This document shows, piece by piece, positions 9,273 to 18,438 of a stretch of DNA of 64,000 nucleotides (within the stretch, counting starts at the first letter, position 1; each line of letters begins with the position of its first letter). Where the stretch lies: the NCBI RefSeq assembly GCF_035917235.1, contig NZ_CP108423.1, forward strand, positions 1,302,001 through 1,366,000, read 5' to 3'. The stretch is from Streptomyces sp. NBC_01294 (GTDB taxonomy: Bacteria > Actinomycetota > Actinomycetes > Streptomycetales > Streptomycetaceae). Both the position numbers and the translations under genes were made by a program. The notes under the pieces are model-generated. The model worked only from the letters and a program-made list of their open reading frames with translations, did no database searches and was not told the DNA's origin.

Positions 9273-11576
9273 TCAGCGGGTTTCGTCCCGCGCGGGAGTC
9301 CCTCCGGAAGGAAAGATTCCGCCGTCGGCACCCTCCGGCGGGGAATCCTGCGGCACCGCCCGCACAACCCTCCGAACGGACTTCCGACCGGACCTCCGAC
9401 CGAGCCTCCCCACGGCGGGCCGCACCGGCGCGGGCACAGGCTCACCCTCCGACGCGGGTGCGGGCTCACCCGCCGGCGCGGGCACAGGCTCACCGGCCGA
9501 CGCGGGTGCGGGCTCACCCTCCGACGCAGCCACAGGCCCGCCCGGCGGAGCCAGCGGGATCTGCGGCCCGTCCGCCTCCCGCAGCCAGCGGCGCAGGACG
9601 CCGTGCACCGCCTCCGCGCCGACGAGTACGGTCCCCGGGTCCGACAGCTCCGCGGGCCACATCAGGAACGGCGCCCCCTGCTCCCCGCCCAGGCCGCCGT
9701 GCGAGCCGATCTGTTCCTCGAAGGCGTGCACCGCGCCCGTCCCCGGGTCGTACGCCGAGTTCACCATGATGTCGGCCACGTGCGGGAAGCCGTCGGTGCG
9801 GCGCACCGCCTCGGCCGCGCCGGGCCCGAAGGGAGCGAGCAGCTCTTCCGCCTCCCCCGGGACGTCGAGGCGGGCCGCCGCCGCGCCCGGGCCCAGCACC
9901 ACCCCGTCCACCAGCAGGAAGCCCACGCCCGGGTGGTTCGCGAGGGTCGCCAGCAGGGCGGGGTGCGCGCGTTCGATGCGCTCGCGCGAGGCCCGTCCGC
10001 GGATGTCCGGGAAGGAGATCAGGGCGAGGTTGCCCGAGGCGAGCACCACCGGGTCGGAGCCCGCCCCCGGGTGGGCCTCCTCGCCCTCCTCCACCGGCCG
10101 GTGGAGGGCCGCCAGGACGGCCGCCCGGGCCTCGGCCCCGCTGCGGGTGCGGCCGGCCCGGCGGGAGACCGGCAGCCCGCAGCCCGCCCGGACCAGGTCC
10201 TTCAGGGTCAGTCCGTACCGGCCGAGGAAGGTCTCCCCCGGGCTCTGGCCGTGGTCGGACAGCAGCACGATCCGGTACTCCCGCGGTGCGTGCTCGGCGA
10301 CCCGGGCGATCAGCGCGAGGCTCCGGTCGAGGCGCTGCAGCACCCGGTCGGTGTCCGGGCCGTGCGGCCCCGAGTGGTGCGCGACCTCGTCGTAGGCGAC
10401 CAGGTCGGCGTAGACCGCGGCGCGGCCGGCGAGCATGTCGCCGATCACCGCCGCGACGACGACGTCCCGTTCGACCACGGTCGCGAAGGCCCGGATCAGC
10501 GGGTACAGCCCGCCGCGCGCCACCCGCGGCCGGTCCCCGCGGATCCGGGCCCGCAGCGACTGGCCGACCTCCCGGGCCGCCTCGGCGACGAAGGACACGG
10601 CCGTGCGGACGGCGTTGGCCGGATCGGAGAAGTACGCGAAGTAGCCGGCGCGGGACCGGTTCGCCCGGCCCCGCCGCGCCGACACCGAGAGCACGAGCGC
10701 CAACTGGTCGGCGCCCCCGCTGAAGAGGTTGCCCCGGCTCGCCCCGTCGTGCGTGAGGAGTCCGCCGTACCCGGTGCGCTCGATGGCCCGCCGCTGGAGT
10801 TCGGCGGCGCTGGTGGGCCGGTTGCAGACCACCACCTCGCCGGTGTCCTTCTCGTACCAGCGGAAGGCGGGCACGTCGAAGTTGGAGCCGTGCAGGATGC
10901 CGAGCTGGCTGGCTCCGGTCTGGCTCGACCAGTCCGTGCGCCAGGACGCGAGGCGGTGGCTGCCGTCCAGCCAGCCGGCGACGGTGGGCATCAGCGCGCT
11001 GTCGCACGCGTGGCGCAGCGCCTCGTGACCGACCCCGTCGAGCTGGAGGAAGACGAGCCCGGGCGCGGCCGCGCCGGACCGGGCCCGGCCCGCCTGGCCG
11101 GCCCGGCCCTGCCGGCGGCGGCGCCGGTCGGCGAGCCGGTAGAGCCGGCGCCGGTACGCCTCGTCGTCGCGCACCGCGAGCGCGGTGGAAGTCGCCGACG
11201 CCACCGCGGACATCACGGCGGCCACGACCACCGCGGTCTCGGGGGCCGCCTCGCCGTGGCCGGCCGGGATCAGGCTGAGCGCGATCAGCAGGAGCGAGCC
11301 GTTCAGGAAGAAGACGAGGAGCCCGAGCACCAGGGCGGGCACCAGCAGCAGGGCCCGTACGAGCACCGGCCAGACCAGCGCGCTCAGCAGACCGAAGGCC
11401 CCGGCGCCCCAGGCGGCGGTCAGCCCGATCTGGGTGACGCTGTCGCCGTCGTCGGACTGGAGCCGAAAGTCCGGCAGGATCCCGGCCAGGGCGAGCATCG
11501 TGAGGGTGGACACCGCCCAGACGAGGATCACCCGCACCAGGGCGCTGCCCGCGGTCCGCCACCGTCCTCGCCCCAC
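9273..11576 (-). CDS. Membrane protein: holin-like N-terminus fused to alkaline-phosphatase-superfamily phosphodiesterase
   Basis: 767 aa. Residues ~10-120 hold four hydrophobic helices resembling the phage-holin 4 superfamily domain. The rest resembles type I phosphodiesterases/nucleotide pyrophosphatases: LVFLQLDGVG with a metal-binding Asp, the putative nucleophile segment TDWSSQTGASQLG, YADLVAYDEVAHHSG and VLLSDHGQSPG. The catalytic domain probably faces outwards, but topology is inferred. The GTG at 11576 was chosen for the GGGAGG ribosome site; the frame stays open further upstream but without family similarity. The C-terminus is a proline/alanine/glycine repeat tail followed by a basic segment. 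The substrate is unknown. Confidence 0.82.
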   Translation of the reverse strand: MGRGRWRTAGSALVRVILVWAVSTLTMLALAGILPDFRLQSDDGDSVTQIGLTAAWGAGAFGLLSALVWPVLVRALLLVPALVLGLLVFFLNGSLLLIALSLIPAGHGEAAPETAVVVAAVMSAVASATSTALAVRDDEAYRRRLYRLADRRRRRQGRAGQAGRARSGAAAPGLVFLQLDGVGHEALRHACDSALMPTVAGWLDGSHRLASWRTDWSSQTGASQLGILHGSNFDVPAFRWYEKDTGEVVVCNRPTSAAELQRRAIERTGYGGLLTHDGASRGNLFSGGADQLALVLSVSARRGRANRSRAGYFAYFSDPANAVRTAVSFVAEAAREVGQSLRARIRGDRPRVARGGLYPLIRAFATVVERDVVVAAVIGDMLAGRAAVYADLVAYDEVAHHSGPHGPDTDRVLQRLDRSLALIARVAEHAPREYRIVLLSDHGQSPGETFLGRYGLTLKDLVRAGCGLPVSRRAGRTRSGAEARAAVLAALHRPVEEGEEAHPGAGSDPVVLASGNLALISFPDIRGRASRERIERAHPALLATLANHPGVGFLLVDGVVLGPGAAAARLDVPGEAEELLAPFGPGAAEAVRRTDGFPHVADIMVNSAYDPGTGAVHAFEEQIGSHGGLGGEQGAPFLMWPAELSDPGTVLVGAEAVHGVLRRWLREADGPQIPLAPPGGPVAASEGEPAPASAGEPVPAPAGEPAPASEGEPVPAPVRPAVGRLGRRSGRKSVRRVVRAVPQDSPPEGADGGIFPSGGTPARDETR
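9430..9525 (-). repeat. Four 24-bp tandem repeats coding for a Pro/Ala/Glu tail
   Basis: Four imperfect 24-bp units encode repeated GEPAPAS/GEPVPAP octapeptides near the C-terminus of the phosphodiesterase. The tail is probably a flexible linker, and copy number may vary between strains. Confidence 0.85.
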
Positions 11577-11764
11577 TCCGCCACCTCCCGCGCGCCCCGT
11601 CCCGCCTTCCAGGCTCGCACAGCGGGGCGCCGCCGGCCGGGTGACACGTACGGCGCACAGGGGTGCGGGTGAGCAGGTCAGGCCGGGGTCAGGCGAAGTC
11701 GTGGCGGGGAGGGGCGGGGCAGGTCGGGTCGGGTCAGGTGCCGTCGGGGGCGAGTCGGGTCGGG

Positions 11765-12169
11765 TCAGGTGCCGTCGTAGCCCGCGGTCGGCATGGAGAG
11801 CCGGCGGTGCACCTCGGCCTTCATCGCGGAGGTGTACCGGGGCTCGTCGTCCCCGGCGGTCTCCAGCCGTACGCCGCGCCGCTCGCACTCGGCGGTGAAC
11901 TCCTCGACGGAGCGCAGCGCGCGGGCCAGCACCCGGTGGTTGGCGGCGACGAAGAGGTCGACCTGCCCGGCGTCGATGTCGGACCAGAGGCCGCAGTGGT
12001 CGGCGCGCAACCCGTAGACCAGGAACTGCTTCGTCACCACGTAGCCGCGGTCGGCCGCCCAGCGCGCGCACATGGCGTGCTGGCCGCGGGTGTCCACGGC
12101 GAACGGGTCGGCGTCCAGGTCTTCGAGCGGGGCCAGGCTGGCGATCGCGGCCACGCGCAACTCTTCCAT
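11765..12169 (-). CDS. Small protein resembling a serine-recombinase N-terminal domain, probably non-catalytic
   Basis: 134 aa. Residues ~29-110 follow the pattern of the resolvase catalytic fold (RGQHAMCARWAADRG, then GQVDLFVAANHRVLARAL and RRGVRLETAG). The beginning lacks the usual YxRxS motif, so no catalytic serine is visible, and no DNA-binding C-terminal part exists. It may be a domesticated remnant or a protein of unrelated role with the same fold. It stands alone, with short direct repeats (GGTCAGGTGCCGTCG) just 3' of it near 11730-11780. Confidence 0.6.
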   Translation of the reverse strand: MEELRVAAIASLAPLEDLDADPFAVDTRGQHAMCARWAADRGYVVTKQFLVYGLRADHCGLWSDIDAGQVDLFVAANHRVLARALRSVEEFTAECERRGVRLETAGDDEPRYTSAMKAEVHRRLSMPTAGYDGT

Positions 12170-12288
12170 GCCGCCGGACCCTACTCCGATCCGCCGCCCG
12201 AGAGGAGGGGCCGGGCAGTTCCGGTTCCCGGCGGATCCACGGGGCAGCCTCTACGCTCGTGAACGAGGCGCGAGGGAGGGAGGGCCGG

Positions 12289-13065
12289 GTGCCGGTGGAG
12301 ATCACCTGGTGGGGTCATGCCACGTGCACGGTCGAGGACTCCGGGGTGCGGCTGCTGACGGACCCGCTGTTCGCGCGGCGGCTCGCGCACCTGCGGCGGC
12401 GGCGCGGTGCGGTGCCCCCGCCCGAGGCCGCGGTGGCGGACGTGGTGCTGGTGTCGCACCTGCACGCCGATCACCTGCACCTGCCGTCGCTGGAGCGCCT
12501 CGCGTCCGGGACCAGGCTGCTGGTGCCGCGCGGGGCGCGCCGGGCCGTGCCGGGGCTGGCGCGGGTCGCCGGGCTGCGCGGGCTGCGGGTGACGGAGGTG
12601 GCGCCGGGCGAGGAGGTCGACGTACGGGACGGCGTACGGGTCCGGGCCGTCAGCGCGCGGCACGACGGGCGGCGGCTGCCGTTCGGGCCGCACCTCGCGC
12701 CGGCGCTCGGGTACGTGGTCCAGGGCGCGGCGCGGACCTACTTCGCCGGGGACACCGGGCTGTTCGACAGCATGGCCGAGGAGGTCGGGCCGGTGGACGT
12801 GGCCCTGCTGCCGGTGGGCGGCTGGGGCCCGTACCTGGGCCCCGGGCACCTGGACGCGGGGCGGGCGGCGCGGGCGCTGGCCCGGCTCGCGCCCGCGGCG
12901 GCGGTGCCGGTGCACTACGGGACGTACTGGCCCGTCGGGATGGACGCGGTGCGGCCGCACGAATTCCACGCGCCGGGCGACGAGTTCGAGCGGTTCGCAC
13001 GGCAGCTCGCGCCGAAGGTGACCGTACGGGTGCCCGGCCACGGCGAGCGGGTGCGGCTGCCGTGA
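12289..13065 (+). CDS. MBL-fold metallo-hydrolase
   Basis: 258 aa. The β-lactamase-like metal-binding motif appears as SHLHADHLHLPS (HxHxDH). An upstream WWGHATCTVE strand and YFAGDTGLFDSM (metal-ligand Asp), VPVHYGTYWP (His) complete the UlaG/NAPE-PLD-like set. It probably hydrolyses a phosphodiester or lactone; the substrate is unknown. The GTG at 12289 was chosen because GGGAGGGAGG lies just upstream, rather than the GTG at 12259. It overlaps the DedA gene by 4 nt (GTGA), so translation is likely coupled. Confidence 0.88.
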   Translation: MPVEITWWGHATCTVEDSGVRLLTDPLFARRLAHLRRRRGAVPPPEAAVADVVLVSHLHADHLHLPSLERLASGTRLLVPRGARRAVPGLARVAGLRGLRVTEVAPGEEVDVRDGVRVRAVSARHDGRRLPFGPHLAPALGYVVQGAARTYFAGDTGLFDSMAEEVGPVDVALLPVGGWGPYLGPGHLDAGRAARALARLAPAAAVPVHYGTYWPVGMDAVRPHEFHAPGDEFERFARQLAPKVTVRVPGHGERVRLP

Positions 13066-13700
13066 CGTGGCGCGAACTCGCGGCCGGGGCCGGCCAGGTG
13101 CCGCCGGAGGCCACCCAGCAGGCGGTGGGATACCCGGCGTTGTTCCTGCTGGTGGCGCTGGGCGCGCTGGTGCCGGTGATCCCGACGGGGGCGATCGTGA
13201 GTTCGGCGGCGGTGGTGGCCTTCCACCACCAGCCGCTTCCCCAGGGGGTGTTGCTGGTGTTCGGCGTGTCGGCGCTGGCGGCCTTCACCGGGGACCTCGC
13301 GCTGTACTGGCTGGGGCAGCGCGGGGTGCGTTCGCGGGGCGGCTCGCGCTGGCTGGAGGCGTTGCGCGGCCGGGCCACGCCGGAGCGGCTGGAACAGGCG
13401 CAGACGAAGCTGGACGAGCACGGCGTGCTCGTCCTGGTCGTCTCGCGGCTGGTGCCGGCGGGCCGGATCCCGGTGATGCTGGCCTGTCTCCTGGCCCAGA
13501 TGCCCCTGCGCCGCTTCGCCCGCGGGGACGGCCCGGCGTGCCTGGCCTGGGCGGCGACGTACGGCCTGATCGGCATCCTGGGCGGCTCGCTCTTCACCGA
13601 ACCCTGGAAGGGAGTGGCCCTGGCCGTCGGCCTGACCCTCCTGATCAGCGCGGGCCCGGCCCTGTGGCGCCGCCTGCGCGCCCGGCGCGAGGATCAGTAG
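13062..13700 (+). CDS. DedA-family membrane protein
   Basis: 212 aa with 4-5 hydrophobic segments. ALGALVPVIPTGAIVSSAA resembles the N-terminal re-entrant region, and VSRLVPAGRIPVMLACLLA is the core DedA motif with conserved Arg residues. DedA (VTT-domain) proteins are linked to lipid-carrier recycling and membrane homeostasis. The GTG start lies inside the stop of the MBL gene (GTGA overlap), so the two are an operon. The protein is close to the lower end of family length. Confidence 0.85.
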   Translation: MTWRELAAGAGQVPPEATQQAVGYPALFLLVALGALVPVIPTGAIVSSAAVVAFHHQPLPQGVLLVFGVSALAAFTGDLALYWLGQRGVRSRGGSRWLEALRGRATPERLEQAQTKLDEHGVLVLVVSRLVPAGRIPVMLACLLAQMPLRRFARGDGPACLAWAATYGLIGILGGSLFTEPWKGVALAVGLTLLISAGPALWRRLRARREDQ

Positions 13701-13742
13701 GGCGCAGGCAAGGGGGGTTGTCCGCTCCTTGCCGCTTTCAGG

Positions 13743-13748
13743 TATATA
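13743..13748 (+). promoter_or_regulatory. Possible -10 element for rox
   Basis: TATATA is unusually AT-rich here. A -35-like TTGTCC lies at 13718-13723 with a 19-nt spacer, slightly long. If used, transcription would start near 13755, at the edge of the inverted repeat at 13757-13775. Confidence 0.45.
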
Positions 13749-13756
13749 GCCCACGG

Positions 13757-13775
13757 GGGGCCTTGCGGCAAGATG
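13757..13775 (+). promoter_or_regulatory. Rifamycin-associated element (RAE)-like inverted repeat upstream of rox
   Basis: The sequence contains the exact inverted repeat CTTGC-G-GCAAG (13762-13772) preceded by GGGGC. Actinobacterial rifamycin-inactivation genes (rgt, rph, rox, arr) are known to carry a conserved ~19-bp element with this core in their promoters. Its position next to a possible -10 and upstream of a rox homologue supports the call. Match to the published consensus is from memory. Confidence 0.7.
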
Positions 13776-13830
13776 TGGATCATGATGCAGAATCAGCGGT
13801 CGAAGCCGGGACCTGCGAAAAGCGGGGTTG

Positions 13831-13911
13831 CGCGACGTCCATGTCGCGGTGCGGCTGCGGGCACTCGGCGCGGACGCGCGGGTGTCCGCGCCGCCTGACT
13901 GCGCCGAGCAG
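13831..13911 (+). pseudogene. Remnant of a UDP-glycosyltransferase N-terminus upstream of rox
   Basis: Read from 13831 in this frame, 27 codons resemble the conserved N-terminal segment of vancomycin-type glycosyltransferases, the family to which rifampin glycosyltransferases belong: VRLRALGADARV, then APPDCAE. A few residues after RDV appear to be missing, there is an in-frame stop 48 codons before the match (13783), and the frame dies at 13951 overlapping the rox ATG. It looks like the scar of a deleted glycosyltransferase gene. The match is short and unaligned. Confidence 0.45.
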
Positions 13912-13919
13912 CCGGCTGA

Positions 13920-15380
<1,461 letters not shown>

Positions 15381-15470
15381 GCGGAAACAGGCCCTGGACC
15401 TCAAGTGCGCTTCGGGTTCTAGGGTCTTCCTCAACGGGCGATCTTGAACAGCGAACGGAGCGGATCCACC

Positions 15471-15929
15471 ATGGAGTACTCGCACGACGACGCCGAACTG
15501 ATCCAGCAGCCCATCGGCTACTGGAGCTGGGCCGCCTACGACGCGGTCGTGACCCGCACCCGCGGCGCGCTCGCCGGGATCGGCACCACCCAGCCGCAGT
15601 GGTGGATCCTGGCCCAGGTGGCCCAGGCCTCGGAGGTGAAGACCCGCGAGGAGGTGACCCGGATCCTGCAGGGTTACCTCGCCGTCGGCGGCGAGATGGT
15701 GGCCGAGGAGATCGACACGGCCATCGCCCGGGGCTGGATCACGCAGGACGCCGAGGAGCGCCTCGGGATCACCTCCGAGGGGAGGGAGTTCTTCGACAAG
15801 GCCGCGGCCCTGCAGAAGGAGCTGTGGGCGGAGCGGCACGCCGGCATCTCGGACGAGGAGTACCTGGCCACCCTCAAGGTGCTGCAGCGCTTCATCCACA
15901 ACACGGGCGGCCGGGCCTGGCACCACTAG
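15471..15929 (+). CDS. MarR-family winged-helix regulator
   Basis: 152 aa. N-terminal helices PIGYWSWAAYDAVVTRTRG form the dimer interface, followed by a wing-helix core (TTQPQWWILAQVA, TREEVTRILQGY) and a C-terminal helix. The ATG at 15471 is preferred over the upstream TTG at 15444 because GGAG lies 10 nt before it. Its position just after rox suggests, but does not prove, a regulatory link. The DNA target is unknown. Confidence 0.72.
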   Translation: MEYSHDDAELIQQPIGYWSWAAYDAVVTRTRGALAGIGTTQPQWWILAQVAQASEVKTREEVTRILQGYLAVGGEMVAEEIDTAIARGWITQDAEERLGITSEGREFFDKAAALQKELWAERHAGISDEEYLATLKVLQRFIHNTGGRAWHH

Positions 15930-16005
15930 GGTGCGGCGGGGTCCGGTCGCGCGGTCGATGGGCGGCGGTCGACGGGCGGACCGCGGCCGATGGGCGCCGG
16001 GGGGG

Positions 16006-16413
16006 CTACTCGATGACCGCGGTGGCCTCGACCTCCACGAGGAGGTCCGGCTCCCCCAGCGCCGCAACGCCCAGCAGGGTGATCGGCTTGACCGGGTCGA
16101 TCCCCAGCGCGGCCGCCGCCCGGCCCACCCCCTCGCCCAGCAGCGGCATCTTCTCGGGGCTCCAGTCGACGACGTAGACGGTCAGCTTCGCCACGTCGTC
16201 GAAGGAGCCGCCGATCTCGGTCAGCGCCGTGTTGATGTTGCGGTAGCACTGTTCGACCTGTGCGGCGAGATCCCCTTCACCGACCGGCCGGCCATCTGCG
16301 TCGCGGGCGACCTGCCCCGCGAGGAACACCAGCTTCGATCCCGTGGCGATCGACAACTGCCGGTAGACATCGGGCTTCGGCAATCCCTCGGGATTGACCA
16401 GCGTGACGGACAT
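16006..16413 (-). CDS. RidA-family protein
   Basis: 135 aa trimeric RidA/YjgF-type protein. Family proteins hydrolyse reactive enamine/imine intermediates from PLP enzymes. Typical segments are FLAGQVARDADGRPVGEGD, QVEQCYRNINTALTEIGG and VAKLTVYVVDW. The arginine used by active RidA near the C-terminus is not seen at the usual place (ALGEPDLLVEVEA), so it may belong to a subgroup with other activity. The ATG at 16413 has GAGGAGG upstream. It diverges from the TetR gene, sharing an operator-containing 74-bp spacer. Confidence 0.88.
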   Translation of the reverse strand: MSVTLVNPEGLPKPDVYRQLSIATGSKLVFLAGQVARDADGRPVGEGDLAAQVEQCYRNINTALTEIGGSFDDVAKLTVYVVDWSPEKMPLLGEGVGRAAAALGIDPVKPITLLGVAALGEPDLLVEVEATAVIE

Positions 16414-16460
16414 GGGCCCTCCTCGGCATCCAGGGCGGCAGGAGCAGCAGCCCATCGAAG

Positions 16461-16475
16461 CATAGCGATGCTATG
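16461..16475. promoter_or_regulatory. TetR-type operator between ridA-like gene and tetR
   Basis: Perfect palindrome CATAGC-GAT-GCTATG in the 74-bp divergent intergenic region, 13 bp before the tetR start. Placement and symmetry fit autoregulation by the TetR protein and control of the RidA gene. Confidence 0.75.
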
Positions 16476-16487
16476 TAATATGGCGCC

Positions 16488-17114
16488 ATGGCGAGGGTGA
16501 AAGATCCGCGGGTCCGTTCTCAACTACTGGACCGAGCGGCGCAGATGCTCCGGACGCGGCAACCGGTGACGCTCCGCTCGCTGGTCGCCGGCACCGGCGT
16601 ATCGACGATGGCCGTCTACACCTACTTCGGCGGCATGGACGGCCTCTGGAAGGCATTGCGGCAGGAGGGCTTCACGCGCCTGGCCGCCAAACTCGCGGCC
16701 GTGTCGACGTCCGCGGATCCGGTGCGCGACCTCGCCGCCCTGGGAGCCGCCTATGTGTCCAACGCCCTGGAGAACCCCGATCTCTACCGCGTCATGTTCG
16801 ACGCGGGCTTCGAACTCGAGGACGCCGACGCGGCGGACCGGTCCCTGCACTGCCTGGTCGGCGCCGTCGAGCGCGCCAAGGCGGCCGGCCGCTTCCGCGA
16901 CGACGTCGACCCGCTGGAACTCGCGACGCAGAGCTGGGCCATCGGCCACGGACTCGCTTCGCTCGTCGCCACGGGCCCCCTGCCGCGCGAAGCGCTCTCC
17001 CACAACGTCCCTCTGATGACCGCCCTGTTCGTCGCCGCGGGAGACGAACCCGGCCGGTGCCGCCGGTCGGTCGAGCTCGGCTGGGGGACGGACGGGCGTC
17101 AGGACACCGCCTAG
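16488..17114 (+). CDS. TetR/AcrR-family regulator
   Basis: 208 aa. The N-terminal HTH spans about residues 15-60 (TLRSLVAGTGVSTMAVYTYF, with the YTYF recognition-helix end). The ligand-binding domain is TetR_C-like, with AAYVSNALENPDLYRVMF. It probably represses the divergent RidA gene and itself through the palindrome at 16461-16475. The ligand is unknown. Confidence 0.9.
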   Translation: MARVKDPRVRSQLLDRAAQMLRTRQPVTLRSLVAGTGVSTMAVYTYFGGMDGLWKALRQEGFTRLAAKLAAVSTSADPVRDLAALGAAYVSNALENPDLYRVMFDAGFELEDADAADRSLHCLVGAVERAKAAGRFRDDVDPLELATQSWAIGHGLASLVATGPLPREALSHNVPLMTALFVAAGDEPGRCRRSVELGWGTDGRQDTA

Positions 17115-17225
17115 CGGACCTGGATGCCCGCACCGTACGGCCGGCCGGCGCTGCGGCAGATCGCCGTGCTCGCGGTACCACGCGCCGCCACGCCGGGTCG
17201 TACGTGGTCCGTCCCCTCCGGGGAC

Positions 17226-18365
17226 CTACGGGTCGGGCAGGGTGCGGGAGGCGCCGATCGGGAGGTCCCACAGGTCGTCGCGGGGCAGGCCCGCGCGGGA
17301 CCATGCGGACCGGGTGCGGTGCAGGGGTTCCATGACCGGTTCGGCGGAGAGGACGAAGGTGGCCCAGTGCATGGGGGCCATCCGGCGGGCACCGAGGTCG
17401 AGGCAGGCCCGGACGGCTTCCTCCGGGTCGGCGTGGACGTCGCCGAGCCACCAGCGGGGGGCGTAGGCGCCGACCGGCAGGAGGGCGAGGTCGATGCCGG
17501 GGTGCCGGCGGCCGATCTCGCCGAACCAGTGGCCGTAGCCGGTGTCACCCGCGAAGTAGACCTTCCTCGGGGCCGGGCTGAGGGTGTCGGTGAGGATCCA
17601 GCCGCCCCACAGGGACCGGCAGGTGTCGATCAGGGACCGCTTCGACCAGTGGTGGGCGGGGACGAACTCGAAGCGTACGCCGTCCAGTTCGGCCGATTCC
17701 CACCAGTCGAGATCGGTGACCCTGGTGAAGCCGCGGCGGCGGAACCAGCCGGCGAGCCCGGCGGGGACGAACAGGGCCGTGTGCCGGGGCAACCGCTTGA
17801 CGGTGGGGGCGTCGAGGTGGTCGTAGTGGTTGTGGCTGATCACCACCGCGTCCACTGGCGGCAGATCCTCCCAGCGGACCCCGACGGGAGTCATCCGGGT
17901 CGGCGTACCAAGGATCCGCCGGGACCAGACGGGGTCGGTCAGCACGGTCAGCCCGCCGGTGCGCAGCACCCAGCCGGCGTGCCCGGCCCAGGTGACGCAG
18001 ACCGTGCCGGGGGGCGCGGCAGGCAGCGGATCCGGCTCGTACGGCAGGTCGGGGATGCCGCGCAGCCCTTCGGGTCCGGGCCGGAAGGCGCCCTCGCGGG
18101 CGAGCCGGGCGAAGGCGCGGACGCCGGGGAGCGGGGCGGTCAGCCGGTCGGCGAAGGAGCCGGGCCGGCGGCGGTGCGCACCGAGCGGGCGCGGGGCGGA
18201 GGGACACTCGGGCTCCGGCGTCGGGGGCTGCGCCGGTGTCGGCGTCCGTCCCGGTGCCGGTGCCGGTGCCGGTGCCGGTGCCGGTGCCGGACGGGGCGCG
18301 GGCCGTACCGGCGCTGGTGACGCGGAGGCGTGGGCCGAGGCGGTGGCGTCCGTCCGGTCCCTCAT
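17226..18365 (-). CDS. MBL-fold hydrolase, NAPE-PLD-like
   Basis: 379 aa. After a ~60-residue proline/alanine-rich N-terminal tail comes an MBL domain: VTWAGHAGWVLRTGG, the metal motif ISHNHYDHLD (HxHxDH), YFAGDTGYGHWF and MAPMHWATFVLS. This pattern matches N-acylphosphatidylethanolamine phospholipase D-like proteins (RomA/UlaG group). The substrate is likely a phosphodiester but not established. ATG 18365 was chosen; the N-terminal tail contains a (PA)n tract encoded by a hexanucleotide repeat, so its length may vary. It converges on tetR. Confidence 0.85.
   Translation of the reverse strand: MRDRTDATASAHASASPAPVRPAPRPAPAPAPAPAPAPGRTPTPAQPPTPEPECPSAPRPLGAHRRRPGSFADRLTAPLPGVRAFARLAREGAFRPGPEGLRGIPDLPYEPDPLPAAPPGTVCVTWAGHAGWVLRTGGLTVLTDPVWSRRILGTPTRMTPVGVRWEDLPPVDAVVISHNHYDHLDAPTVKRLPRHTALFVPAGLAGWFRRRGFTRVTDLDWWESAELDGVRFEFVPAHHWSKRSLIDTCRSLWGGWILTDTLSPAPRKVYFAGDTGYGHWFGEIGRRHPGIDLALLPVGAYAPRWWLGDVHADPEEAVRACLDLGARRMAPMHWATFVLSAEPVMEPLHRTRSAWSRAGLPRDDLWDLPIGASRTLPDP
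18251..18290 (-). repeat. Hexanucleotide microsatellite within the MBL gene
   Basis: Between six and seven copies of GGTGCC in a row (plus strand), coding for alternating Pro-Ala. Slippage in steps of 6 would keep frame and change linker length. Confidence 0.9.
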
Positions 18366-18438
18366 CGAGAAGTCTCCGTTCCGGTTCGGTCGGGTCGGGG
18401 TCGGGTCGGGGCAAGGCGGCGTCGGGGCGGCCGGGGGG

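Noticed and set aside
12259..12288. Earlier GTG start for the MBL hydrolase
   Set aside because: The ribosome site GGGAGGGAGG lies inside this stretch and fits the GTG at 12289.
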